Of a stretch of 64,000 bases of DNA, positions 38,487 to 46,696 are shown in pieces; the first letter of the stretch is position 1, and every line of letters starts with the position of its first letter. The stretch lies in assembly GCA_900469615.1 (NCBI GenBank), contig UBYA01000011.1, positions 372,001 to 436,000 of the forward strand. Direction: 5' to 3'. The DNA comes from Hyphomicrobiales bacterium (lineage in GTDB: Bacteria > Pseudomonadota > Alphaproteobacteria > Rhizobiales > Rhizobiaceae). A program made the position numbers and the translations under genes. The notes beneath the pieces are model-generated. The model was given only the letters and a program-made list of their open reading frames with translations, was not told where the DNA came from and ran no database searches.

Positions 38487-38729
38487 TCAGTTGAAGCGGC
38501 GAAGATGCGGCGGCAGATAGCCGGGATATCCCAGAAAGTCTCCCCGCTCGGGAAGACCGATGTCGCGAAGCTGATGGTTCGATAGCTCGGATACCAGCTT
38601 GCGCGTCTGGCGCTGCCTCCAGATGACGAGCAGCAAGGCGCGCGCCGTCCTCCAGGCACCGAATTTCTGGTACAGTTCGTCAATCGTCGCCGTCAGATTT
38701 TCGGCAACCAGTAATTGTGAATACGTCAT
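38487..38729 (-). CDS. DUF1127 domain small protein
   Basis: Basic protein of 80 aa. The C-terminal half carries the DUF1127 core RQTRKLVSELSNHQLRDIGLPERGD, common in many copies in rhizobia and Agrobacterium, where such proteins have been linked to RNA turnover and to phosphate and carbon or arginine metabolism. The N-terminal part (MTYSQLLVAENLTATIDELY) is typical of the longer rhizobial type. The ATG at 38729 has GGGAAAG upstream. It stands alone. Confidence 0.85.
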   Translation of the reverse strand: MTYSQLLVAENLTATIDELYQKFGAWRTARALLLVIWRQRQTRKLVSELSNHQLRDIGLPERGDFLGYPGYLPPHLRRFN

Positions 38730-38844
38730 AGTGCTTTCCCGGCGCACTCATGCAGCCAGGTCCTCTTGAAGCTCGACCGGCTTCAGGAGCAGACGCATGG
38801 AAATGCGCCGATCGGTCCATCAGCAAGTCATGATGTGTTTATGG

Positions 38845-38862
38845 AAAAACGCCTAAGCGGCG
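38845..38862 (-). terminator. Short terminator-like hairpin after the 31-codon frame
   Basis: On the minus strand CGCC-GCTTA-GGCG is followed directly by TTTTT. The stem is only four base pairs, so it is weak, but it starts 23 bp after the stop codon of the small frame at 38886. Confidence 0.35.
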
Positions 38863-38885
38863 GCAAATAACGCTATTTATAGGCG

Positions 38886-38981
38886 CTAAATAGCAGCTCG
38901 TCGCAGAATTGGCATGGCACATGCCGAACCGGTAACGAACATTCCGCCGGAGACGAACGTAAACATATGTGTATGATGCAT
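38886..38981 (-). CDS. Possible 31-aa hydrophobic small protein
   Basis: Translation starts MHHTHMFTFVSGGMFVTGSA and ends MPILRRAAI. AGAGGAGG lies 6 nt before the ATG, one of the best ribosome-binding sites in the window. A weak terminator-like hairpin follows the stop. The protein has a histidine-rich start and a short hydrophobic middle. It matches nothing I know. It could also be a chance frame behind a leader-like Shine-Dalgarno sequence. Confidence 0.35.
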   Translation of the reverse strand: MHHTHMFTFVSGGMFVTGSACAMPILRRAAI

Positions 38982-39187
38982 TTCACGCCTCCTCTGTTTG
39001 ATTTGCGGATGAGCCTATAATACGCAGGATCGGACAATCGGCAACCCCACAATTTCGAATTGTATATTTCCGGATAAATCTGTTGCCTCGCCGCAACAGT
39101 CGGCATTCCCGCATGCGCCCGACGCAGGAGCGCGTCTGCGCGACGGACACTTTCGTCCGAACCGGTTTCCCGAGCCTCGAGACGGGG

Positions 39188-40747
39188 TTAGAACGAATTG
39201 ACGATGCCGCCGCCGGCACGCATCTGCTGAACCATGATGTGAGCATGGTAATGCATGGCGCACTTGATCGCGTAGATCTGCAGGATTACGGGCGAACGGC
39301 GATATCGCAGCAGGTGGAGCAGCCGCCGCCGATAGACGGCACGCAGATCCGCCTCTTTCACCCGGCCCATCAACCGGACGAAAATGCCGATCGCCTCCAG
39401 CACCCACATTGCATTGAGAACGAGCAGCCGCAGCGGATGCCGGCGCAAATGACGTAAGCGGCTGCTTTCCGGTTCGATATGGGCATCGATATAGAGCGCA
39501 TCCAGGCGATCGAAATAGGCTGCCGGCTGATGCAGGTCGCTGAGAACGGAGAGATATCCATCCCGCAGGGTCTCCCGGGAGAGATTGAGAGGAATGACAT
39601 TGGTGCCGAAGGCGGGCGGATCGTCGTGATCGAGCCTCCCCTCCTTGGCAAGACGGGTGTAGAGCGGCGTTTTCGGAATGGCGGCCAGCATGCCGATCAT
39701 GGCGTTGACGATGCGCGCATCCTTGATGAAGACGCGCTGCGCGTCGAAGATGGTCGCATCGTCGCTGTCGAAGCCGAGGATCATGCCGCACCAGACCTCC
39801 ATGCCGGTCTGCTGGATCGCATGGATCTTATCCAGCATGGTTCCGCCCTTGCGCAGGTTCTGCAGCTTTTTGGTCTCGCGCAGCGCCGCCTCGTTCGGCG
39901 TCTCGATGCCGATGAAGACGACACGGATATTGGCATCGACCATCAACTGCATCAATTCCGCATCGTCGGCGAGGTCGATCGACGCCTCGGTCAGAAACGT
40001 CATCGGATAATGATGGCGTTGCTGCCAGGCGACGACATCGCGCAAGACATCCTTGATCGCCTTCTTGTTGCCGATCAGATTGTCGTCGACGATGAACGCC
40101 GTATCCATGCCCGACGCCATCAGGGCCTCCATCTCGGCGATGATCTGGGCGCTGGACTTGATGCGCGGCTTGCGGCCGAAGACCACGATGATGTCGCAGA
40201 AATCGCAGGTGAAGGGGCAGCCGCGCGAAAACTGGATGCTGCCGACCGCGTATTCATCCATCTTCAGGAGATCGAAACGCGGCACCGGCACCTTGCTCAT
40301 ATCCGTCTTGTCGGACTGTTCGTAGCGCCGCGCGTGGCAGCCCTGCTGCCATTCCTCCAGGAATTTCGGCCAGGTGTCCTCGGCCTCGCCGATGAATGAG
40401 ACGTCGACGAGATTGCCGAAATACTCCTCCTTGACCGTAACCCAAGGTCCGCCGACAACGGTGAAACAGTTGCGTCGCTTGAGTTCGGTCAGGATTTCCG
40501 TCATCCGGAAACGCTGGACGATCATGCCCGTCAGCGCAACGATATCGGCCTTCTCGCAGAGGTCGTAATCTATCGGCTCGATATTCTCGTCGACCAGCGT
40601 AACAGCGTGCCCGGCGGGCGTCAGCGCCGCAAGCAGCGGCAGACAGGCCACCGGCAGGTTGGCCTTCACATCGAAGAGCGGCAGCGCATGTTCCATGCCC
40701 CAGTAGGAGGTTTCGAAACGCGGATTGATGATGACGATATGAGCCAT
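39188..40747 (-). CDS. B12-binding domain radical SAM protein
   Basis: Radical SAM enzyme of 519 aa. An N-terminal cobalamin-binding-like domain (about 1-140, LLAALTPAGHAVTLVDENIEPI, VVGGPWVTV) is followed by the radical SAM core with C177, C181 and C184 (RGCPFTCDFC) and FIVDDNLIGNKKAI, and then a DUF4070-like C-terminal domain. The cobalamin-coordinating DxHxxG His is not evident. Related proteins include the hopanoid C-2 methylase HpnP and many uncharacterised rhizobial enzymes. No hopanoid genes are present here, so the product is unknown. It is a single gene, divergent from the MFS transporter gene. Confidence 0.85.
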   Translation of the reverse strand: MAHIVIINPRFETSYWGMEHALPLFDVKANLPVACLPLLAALTPAGHAVTLVDENIEPIDYDLCEKADIVALTGMIVQRFRMTEILTELKRRNCFTVVGGPWVTVKEEYFGNLVDVSFIGEAEDTWPKFLEEWQQGCHARRYEQSDKTDMSKVPVPRFDLLKMDEYAVGSIQFSRGCPFTCDFCDIIVVFGRKPRIKSSAQIIAEMEALMASGMDTAFIVDDNLIGNKKAIKDVLRDVVAWQQRHHYPMTFLTEASIDLADDAELMQLMVDANIRVVFIGIETPNEAALRETKKLQNLRKGGTMLDKIHAIQQTGMEVWCGMILGFDSDDATIFDAQRVFIKDARIVNAMIGMLAAIPKTPLYTRLAKEGRLDHDDPPAFGTNVIPLNLSRETLRDGYLSVLSDLHQPAAYFDRLDALYIDAHIEPESSRLRHLRRHPLRLLVLNAMWVLEAIGIFVRLMGRVKEADLRAVYRRRLLHLLRYRRSPVILQIYAIKCAMHYHAHIMVQQMRAGGGIVNSF

Positions 40748-41078
40748 TGAACATGCCGCTCCACGACTTGAGGATCTGGTTCGGTGTTACCTTTGAGCCT
40801 GAATGTCACTTGCAGCCGCTTGCGCCCGCCGATAGCGGGCAAGCGGTTTCTTCCAGCATCGAGGCCGCTGTCTTAGCAGCCCTGTATGAGCTCAGGATTA
40901 AATTCCGGACGGCATCTGCCAGGTGCCTGTCGAGGCGCGGTCCATGGCGCCGGTGAGATTTTTTCGGCGGCGATGTCGAAATCGGCTGGCCGCAATCGTC
41001 TTTACTCCGGAAGCGCCGCGGGAGATGATTACCCGCTCCGCCGCACCTCGATCTGAGCCGGATGAAGGGAACTGCGAA
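40748..41078. other. Gene-free divergent promoter region
   Basis: This 331-bp region lies between the divergent radical SAM and MFS genes. It should hold both promoters. I see no strong repeat, terminator or small gene. A frame continuing 52 codons upstream of the MFS start is Arg-rich and was rejected. Confidence 0.4.
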
Positions 41079-42278
41079 ATGAGTTCGTCCTACCGTTGGG
41101 TAATCGTCGGCGCCGGAGCGCTGATGAGCTGCGTCGCGCTCGGCGCGATGTTTTCGCTAGCGATCTTTCAGGTGCCGATGGCCGCCGACACCGGATGGTC
41201 GCATGCCGGCATCGCCACCGCCATGACGCTGAATTTCCTGACAATGGGTTTGGGCGCCTTTGCCTGGGGCGCTGCAAGCGATCGTTTCGGCGTTCGCGTG
41301 GTGGTGCTGATCGGCGCGCTGCTGCTCGGGCTTGCGCTGGTGATGGCGAGCAGCGCCGGCTCGCTTCTGCAGTTCCAGCTGACCTATGGCATCCTCGTCG
41401 GCCTTGCCGCCAGCGCCTTCTTCGCGCCGATGATCGCGGCGGCGACGGCCTGGTTCGACGAAGGCAGGGGCCTTGCCGTCTCGCTGGTCTCGGCCGGCAT
41501 GGGCGTAGCACCGATGACCGTCTCGCCCTTCGCCCGCTATCTGATTTCCGCCTATGACTGGCGCTTCGCCATGCTGGCGATCGGCATCGTGGCGTGGATC
41601 CTGCTGATACCGGCGGCGATGCTTGTGCGTCGGGCACCGGCTCCTGCCGAAACCGTCGGCCCGGACGCGCCAGGGGAAGACCGAGGCGTGACGCTCGGCC
41701 GCATCTTCCGTTCGCCGCAATTCCTCGTTCTCGGCGCAACCTTCTTTGCCTGCTGTGCGGCCCATTCCGGCCCGATCTTCCATATGGTCAGCTATGCCAC
41801 CCTCTGCGGCGTGGGGCCGATGGCAGCCGTCAGCATCTATAGCGTCGAGGGGCTTGCCGGGCTTGGCGGTCGATTGCTTTACGGAACGCTCGCCGACAGG
41901 CTTGGCGTCAAGCCGGTTCTGGTCGCCGGCCTGCTGGTGCAGGCGATCGCGCTCGCCAGCTACCTGCTGGTCGGCGAACTCGGCGAATTCTATGCGCTGG
42001 CGGTGGTCTTCGGCAGTGCCTATGGCGGAGTGATGCCGCTTTACGCTGTGCTGGCGCGCGAATATTTCGGGCCGCGCGTCATCGGCACCGTCTTCGGTGC
42101 GGCCTCCATGCTCTCGAGCATCGGCATGGCCGCCGGGCCGCTGATCGGCGGCTGGATATTCGATACCTACGCCAATTATTCCTGGCTGTTCATCGGCTCT
42201 TCCATGGTGGGTTTGGGCGCCGCCGCCATCGCGCTCGCCTTTCCGCCAATGCAGCGGCTGCGGCCGCAGACAGCATGA
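41079..42278 (+). CDS. Major facilitator superfamily transporter (OFA/monocarboxylate-like)
   Basis: Inner-membrane secondary transporter of 399 aa with twelve predicted helices. It shows the MFS loop 2-3 motif (GAASDRFGVRVVVLIG) and its repeat in the second half (GTLADRLGVKPVLVAG). The pattern resembles oxalate/formate and monocarboxylate-type transporters common in rhizobia, but the substrate cannot be assigned. The ATG at 41079 is chosen because AGGGA lies 9 nt upstream and the first helix follows at once. Confidence 0.85.
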   Translation: MSSSYRWVIVGAGALMSCVALGAMFSLAIFQVPMAADTGWSHAGIATAMTLNFLTMGLGAFAWGAASDRFGVRVVVLIGALLLGLALVMASSAGSLLQFQLTYGILVGLAASAFFAPMIAAATAWFDEGRGLAVSLVSAGMGVAPMTVSPFARYLISAYDWRFAMLAIGIVAWILLIPAAMLVRRAPAPAETVGPDAPGEDRGVTLGRIFRSPQFLVLGATFFACCAAHSGPIFHMVSYATLCGVGPMAAVSIYSVEGLAGLGGRLLYGTLADRLGVKPVLVAGLLVQAIALASYLLVGELGEFYALAVVFGSAYGGVMPLYAVLAREYFGPRVIGTVFGAASMLSSIGMAAGPLIGGWIFDTYANYSWLFIGSSMVGLGAAAIALAFPPMQRLRPQTA

Positions 42279-42647
42279 GATAGGCCAGGATACACGGGGA
42301 CCGACATCCGGGCACTTTGCCGGATGCGTCACATTTCACCGCGTGCCGCACGGCATCGCCCCACGAAAACCCCCGGCAGCAACGCACGGCAGGGGTAGAT
42401 CGACGTTTCTTGATGCTTACACACAGTTTTCCATAAGCGACACCGGTTGCAGGCATTGCAATTTTCAATTTTTCGCCAACACTCGCACCTGCATCAGGTG
42501 CGTGATCTCCTGGGGGAGGGAATCAGGGGAGCACCCACTGGCGCGACTTTCCGCGCCCATCGGCAGGAAAGTCCTGCGTAATGTCATCATGGGGGACATG
42601 ACACGGGTCTTTTGACCATGTCCCTGGTGCAACTGGAGGATTGATTC
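42279..42647. other. Intergenic region and 5' leader of the MHS transporter gene
   Basis: This 369-bp region contains the promoter and a strongly self-complementary leader (42545-42624, listed separately), then GGAGG at 42636-42640 before the start codon at 42648. No coding sequence is evident. Confidence 0.5.
42545..42624 (+). promoter_or_regulatory. Structured leader with competing hairpins before the MHS gene
   Basis: Four inverted repeats overlap in 80 nt. P1: GACTTTCC (42545-42552)/GGAAAGTC (42566-42573). P2: GCAGGA/TCCTGC (within 42563-42577), exclusive with P1. P3: TGTCAT (42582-42587)/ATGACA (42598-42603). P4: GGGACATG (42593-42600)/CATGTCCC (42617-42624), exclusive with P3. The Shine-Dalgarno sequence follows 11 nt later. 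Mutually exclusive stems suggest a switch-like leader, but no known riboswitch class is recognised. Confidence 0.45.
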
Positions 42648-44531
42648 ATGGCAACCACGTCCGTGGCCGCGACGAGCAGTCGAGGCATGACGAGGGAAGA
42701 GAAGAAGGTCATCTTCGCCTCTTCGCTCGGAACCGTGTTCGAATGGTACGACTTCTATCTCTATGGATCCTTGGCCGCCTTCATCGGCACGGCCTTTTTC
42801 AGCGACTATCCGGAAGCAACCCGCAACATCTTCGCCCTGCTGGCCTTTGCCGCTGGCTTCCTCGTGCGTCCGTTCGGCGCGCTGGTCTTCGGCCGGATCG
42901 GCGATCTCGTGGGACGCAAATACACCTTCCTCGTCACGATCCTGATCATGGGCCTCTCGACCTTCCTGGTCGGCATCCTCCCCGGGGCGGCAAGCTGGGG
43001 CATCCTCGCGCCGGTCATCCTGATCATCCTGCGCCTGCTGCAGGGCCTGGCACTTGGCGGCGAATATGGCGGGGCGGCAACCTACGTCGCCGAGCATGCG
43101 CCCGACAACAAGCGCGGCTACTACACATCCTGGATCCAGACGACCGCGACGCTCGGCCTGTTTCTGTCGCTGATCGTCATCCTGATCGTGCAGAATGCCG
43201 TCGGCAAGGATGCGTTTGCCGCCTGGGGCTGGCGCATTCCCTTCGTTCTGTCCTGCGTTCTGCTCGGCATTTCGGTCTGGATCCGGCTGTCGCTCAGTGA
43301 ATCGCCGGCCTTCAAGAAGATGAAGGAAGAGGGCAAGGGCTCCAAGGCGCCGCTCTCCGAAGCCTTCGGCCAGTGGAAGAACGCCAAGATCGCCCTCATC
43401 GCCCTGCTCGGCCTCACCGCCGGCCAGGCGGTCGTCTGGTATGCCGGGCAGTTCTATTCGCTCTTCTTCCTGCAGAACGTGCTGAAGGTCGACGGCCAGT
43501 CGGTGAATATCATGATCGCGATCGCGCTTTTGATCGGCAGCGGCTTCTTCGTGTTCTTCGGCTGGCTCTCCGACAAGATCGGCCGCAAGCCGATCATCAT
43601 GGCGGGGCTTGCCCTGGCGATCCTGACCTACTTCCCGCTGTTCGGTGCATTGACGCGGGCGGCCAATCCGGCGCTCGCCCAGGCTGAACAGACCATTCGC
43701 GCCACGGTCACGGCCGCCCCCGGCGATTGCACGTTCCAGTTCAATCCCGTCGGCACGGCGAAGTTCAACAATTCGTGCGACATCGCGACATCGTTCCTGT
43801 CGAAGTCGTCCGTGCCCTATACGATCGCCGAGGGACCGGCCGGCCAGCCGGCAACCGTCAAGGTCGGCGACGCGACGGTGACGTCCTACGATGCCGCCGC
43901 GGCCGGCGCCGACGCGGCGGCCAAGAACGCAGCCTTCTCGCACGACATGAACCTCGCCCTGCAGAAGGCCGGCTTTCCGCTGGCTCGCGATCCCGCCAAG
44001 GTGCCGGACGCCAGGCTCGACGCCTTTGTCGCCGCCAATCCCGAACTCGGGCTCAATGCGGCAACGATACGCGCCGGCGACAAGACGGTAACGCCGGTCG
44101 CCGATCTCGTGAAGGCAAAACTCCTGACGGCGGAACAGGCCGGCGGTGCGACCGACATGCCTGTCTATACCATAGCCAACGGTGGCGCCTTCAAGATGGT
44201 CGCCGATCCGGCAGCGATCAATTGGCCATTGACCATCCTGATCCTGACGATCCTCGTCATCTACGTGACCATGGTCTACGGCCCGATTGCCGCGATCCTG
44301 GTGGAGATGTTCCCGACCCGCATCCGCTACACCGGCATGTCGCTGCCCTATCATATCGGCAACGGCTGGTTCGGCGGCCTGCTTCCGGCAGCAGTCTTCG
44401 CCATGAGCGCCGCCAAGGGCGATATCTACTACGGCCTCTGGTATCCGATCGCTATCGCGGCAATGACGCTGATCATCGGCCTCATCTTCGTCCGCGAAAC
44501 CAAGGGCGTCGATCTCAACGCCATCCAGTAA
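42648..44531 (+). CDS. MHS-family MFS transporter with a ~185-residue extra loop
   Basis: Metabolite:H+ symporter (ProP/KgtP/ShiA type) of 627 aa; usual length is 430-450. The N-terminal half is typical: GTVFEWYDFYLYG, RIGDLVGRKYTFLV, GLALGGEYGGAATYVAEH. The second half has SDKIGRKPIIMAG and then an insert at about 338-525 between predicted helices 9 and 10, which should lie in the periplasm. The insert is Ala-rich, has two cysteines (C361, C377) and ends before NWPLTILILTILVIYV. The C-terminus (EMFPTRIRYTGMSLPYH) is normal. The substrate is probably an organic acid or osmolyte. GGAGG precedes the ATG and a clear terminator follows. Confidence 0.87.
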   Translation: MATTSVAATSSRGMTREEKKVIFASSLGTVFEWYDFYLYGSLAAFIGTAFFSDYPEATRNIFALLAFAAGFLVRPFGALVFGRIGDLVGRKYTFLVTILIMGLSTFLVGILPGAASWGILAPVILIILRLLQGLALGGEYGGAATYVAEHAPDNKRGYYTSWIQTTATLGLFLSLIVILIVQNAVGKDAFAAWGWRIPFVLSCVLLGISVWIRLSLSESPAFKKMKEEGKGSKAPLSEAFGQWKNAKIALIALLGLTAGQAVVWYAGQFYSLFFLQNVLKVDGQSVNIMIAIALLIGSGFFVFFGWLSDKIGRKPIIMAGLALAILTYFPLFGALTRAANPALAQAEQTIRATVTAAPGDCTFQFNPVGTAKFNNSCDIATSFLSKSSVPYTIAEGPAGQPATVKVGDATVTSYDAAAAGADAAAKNAAFSHDMNLALQKAGFPLARDPAKVPDARLDAFVAANPELGLNAATIRAGDKTVTPVADLVKAKLLTAEQAGGATDMPVYTIANGGAFKMVADPAAINWPLTILILTILVIYVTMVYGPIAAILVEMFPTRIRYTGMSLPYHIGNGWFGGLLPAAVFAMSAAKGDIYYGLWYPIAIAAMTLIIGLIFVRETKGVDLNAIQ

Positions 44532-44540
44532 CCATGCAGG

Positions 44541-44572
44541 AAGCCCGGCGCGATCTCCGCGCCGGGCTTTTT
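44541..44572 (+). terminator. Strong Rho-independent terminator of the MHS gene
   Basis: AAGCCCGGCGCG (44541-44552) pairs perfectly with CGCGCCGGGCTT (44558-44569), loop ATCTC, followed by TTT. It lies 10 bp after the stop codon. The arms also supply A residues on the other strand, so it may work in both directions for the small minus-strand gene that ends at 44615. Confidence 0.9.
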
Positions 44573-44614
44573 ACGCATCCATCCCGAAACAGTTCCTGAT
44601 TAGTGCCCGAAAGT

Positions 44615-44764
44615 TCAGGCGCCGCAAAAGGCGTGCAGCAACACGAAAAACGAAAAGAGAACCATGACGGCAGCCAGGACATGCTGCAGGATCGACCAGA
44701 TGCGGCGGTTCGCGGCGATGGTCGGTCGCGTTGCGAGGGAAGCGAGATAGATCACCGTATCCAT
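44615..44764 (-). CDS. Small single-helix membrane protein, 49 aa
   Basis: Short minus-strand gene. The protein starts MDTVIYLASLATRPTIAA, then has one hydrophobic helix in the C-terminal half (SILQHVLAAVMVLFSFFVLL) and ends HAFCGA. AGGAG lies about 6 nt before the ATG at 44764. The stop is followed 43 bp later by the strong hairpin at 44541-44572, which read on this strand can act as terminator. Composition, ribosome-binding site and position all support a real gene. Function unknown; no family recognised. Confidence 0.6.
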   Translation of the reverse strand: MDTVIYLASLATRPTIAANRRIWSILQHVLAAVMVLFSFFVLLHAFCGA

Positions 44765-45211
44765 GAAAACTCCTGGCAAGAACATCCTTTTGGGTTGGGC
44801 GGAGCGGCTGTTGTCCCGATTGCGGGATTTCGCGTTCCGTTGCCTCAGTTATTATCTATAAAGTTAGTAGACTAAAGGAAGATTTTTTCGACCCTCTCGG
44901 GCTTCCCGACAAATTAACCCACTCGCCAACCGTGAATTCGCCCTGAAACCGGATCGGGCTCTGCCGAGCAGCGGCCGATGGAACGGTTCGGCGTCTTGCG
45001 GGAGCTCTGGGCTCCTCCATCTCTTTGTTTTTACGTGAATCCGGACGGAGAACCGCCGCCACGCGTACTTCTGAAAGCGCAGCCATGAAGGCGGTCACAT
45101 TAGATAAAAATCTATTCTATAGAATAAATCAACAAAGCAAGGCCGATCCTTGCGGTTGGGCCTCAGTGGCTTACGAGTGTCGCAGACGATCCAAACATCG
45201 AACCCGCGCTC
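44765..45211. other. Gene-free stretch upstream of the sugar-type ABC operon
   Basis: This 447-bp interval contains an AT-rich segment near 44850-44880 and a perfect 14-bp palindrome TATTCTATAGAATA at 45113-45126, about 86 bp before the ATPase start, a possible operator. No binding-protein gene is present. Confidence 0.5.
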
Positions 45212-46696
45212 ATGACCTTGCTCGATATACAAAACCTCTCGCTTGCCTTCGGCTCGACTCAGGCATTGGCGGGCGCGTCCCTGACCATCGACCGCGGCGA
45301 AATCGTCGCGCTGATGGGAGCCAACGGGGCCGGGAAATCGACACTGGTGAAGATCCTGTCCGGCCTTCACCGCGCCGATTCGGGCAGGATTCTCTGGAAC
45401 GGCAATGACTATCGTGCCGATAGTCCCGCAGCCGCGAGCGCCCAGGGCATCATTACGGTACACCAGTCGACCGACGTCGTCGGCGTAGCGGGCCTTTCCG
45501 TGGCGGACGCCGTGCTGCTCAATCAATTCGTGGACAGGCGCCAACCTTTCTTCCTGTCGAAACGTTCGGTGCGGCGACAGGCAGCCGCCGTCTTGGCGGA
45601 AGCGGGCTTCGACCTGCCGCTGGATCGGGATTTCGGCGATCTTGGCACCGCCGACAGGCAGATGGTTGCCATTGCCCGGGCGCTGTCGAACAAGGCGCAG
45701 CTGCTCATTCTGGACGAGCCGACGGCAAGTCTGTCCGCGCGCGAAGCCGGGCGGCTCTACGATATCGTTCGCCGGCTGAGGGATCGCGGCCTGGGCATTC
45801 TCTACATTTCGCATCGCACGGCCGATCTCGATGCGCTTGCCGATCGGGTCGTCGTCCTGCGCGGCGGCCGCAATGTCGGCGCCTTTGCGCGCCCTGTCGA
45901 TTTCGACGCAGCCATCGAAGCCATGATCGGACGGCCGATGACGGCAGCGCGGCCGCATCGCCGCGACCAATTCGGCCGAGCCGTGCTGGAGCTTCAGGGC
46001 GCACGGCTGCTTTCGGACAGCCCGCCGATCGATCTCCAGCTCCATGCCGGCGAGGTCGTGGCGATTACCGGCGTTCTCGGGGCCGGCAAGAGCCGGCTTC
46101 TCTCGACCCTCTTCGGCCTCGAACGCTTCGCCGCCGGCAATGCGCTTCTGGATGGCACAGTCTTTCGACCCGCCTCGCCCGCGGATGCGCTTGCGCGCGG
46201 GGTCGTCATGGCCGCCGCCGACCGGCATCGCTCCTCGCTCATGCCGCCGGACTGGCCGGGCGAAAGCATCGCGGCCACGATCAGCCTGCCTCATCTGAAG
46301 AAATGGTATCCATCCGGCTTCCTGTTCAAAGGGCGCGAAACCCGCGAAGGGGAAAAGGCAATCCGGCGACTCGGCATCAAAGCGCCCGGCCCGAAAGCCT
46401 CCGTGTGGTCGCTGTCCGGCGGCAATCAGCAAAAGACCGTGCTCGCGCGCTGGGAAGCGGAACCGAGCCGGCTGCTGCTCCTCGACGAGCCCTTTCAAGG
46501 CGTGGATGTCGGAGCCCGCCAGGACATTATCGCGGCCATACGCGCCCATGCGGATCGTGCCACCTTGATCGCGACATCCGATCCGGAAGAGGCGCTCGAA
46601 GTCGCCGACCGAGTGCTGGTGATGGAACGCCATGCCTTGAAGGCAGTTGCTCGAACGACCGCCGCCGACCGGCAGAAAGAGGAATACGTCCCATGA
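45212..46696 (+). CDS. Sugar-type ABC transporter ATP-binding protein (two domains)
   Basis: Cytoplasmic ATPase of the ribose/xylose/autoinducer-2 class, 494 aa with two ABC domains. Domain 1 has Walker A GANGAGKS (36-43) and Walker B LLILDEP (164-170) but a degenerate signature, LGTADRQ (144-150). Domain 2 has GVLGAGKS (287-294), an intact LSGGNQQ (401-407) and LLLLDEP (421-427). The start at 45212 has no clear Shine-Dalgarno sequence. It overlaps the permease gene as ATGA. No periplasmic binding protein gene is next to it, unlike most systems of this class. Confidence 0.88.
   Translation: MTLLDIQNLSLAFGSTQALAGASLTIDRGEIVALMGANGAGKSTLVKILSGLHRADSGRILWNGNDYRADSPAAASAQGIITVHQSTDVVGVAGLSVADAVLLNQFVDRRQPFFLSKRSVRRQAAAVLAEAGFDLPLDRDFGDLGTADRQMVAIARALSNKAQLLILDEPTASLSAREAGRLYDIVRRLRDRGLGILYISHRTADLDALADRVVVLRGGRNVGAFARPVDFDAAIEAMIGRPMTAARPHRRDQFGRAVLELQGARLLSDSPPIDLQLHAGEVVAITGVLGAGKSRLLSTLFGLERFAAGNALLDGTVFRPASPADALARGVVMAAADRHRSSLMPPDWPGESIAATISLPHLKKWYPSGFLFKGRETREGEKAIRRLGIKAPGPKASVWSLSGGNQQKTVLARWEAEPSRLLLLDEPFQGVDVGARQDIIAAIRAHADRATLIATSDPEEALEVADRVLVMERHALKAVARTTAADRQKEEYVP

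Larger units (their letters stand above)
38730..39187. other. Long intergenic region with one possible small gene
   Basis: This 458-bp interval between the DUF1127 gene and the radical SAM gene carries the DUF1127 promoter and a 31-codon minus-strand reading frame with a strong ribosome-binding site (38886-38981). The longer frames here (77 and 87 codons, minus strand) show no protein-like composition and were not accepted. Confidence 0.5.

Noticed and set aside
38873..39246. 77- and 87-codon minus-strand frames next to DUF1127
   Set aside because: No ribosome-binding site, no motifs, and out of frame with the better supported 31-codon frame.
39188..40747. Assignment of the radical SAM protein as hopanoid methylase HpnP
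   Set aside because: Domain order is similar, but no hopanoid genes are nearby and I cannot identify HpnP-specific residues.
41029..41739. 236-codon minus-strand frame opposite the MFS gene
   Set aside because: Arg/Ser/Pro-rich shadow without features.
42465..44354. 629-codon minus-strand frame
   Set aside because: Antisense to the MHS transporter; Asp/Arg/Gln-rich with no hydrophobic core or domain.
44603..44875. 90-codon plus-strand frame
   Set aside because: It lies opposite the 49-aa membrane protein gene, has no ribosome-binding site and a composition unlike a protein.
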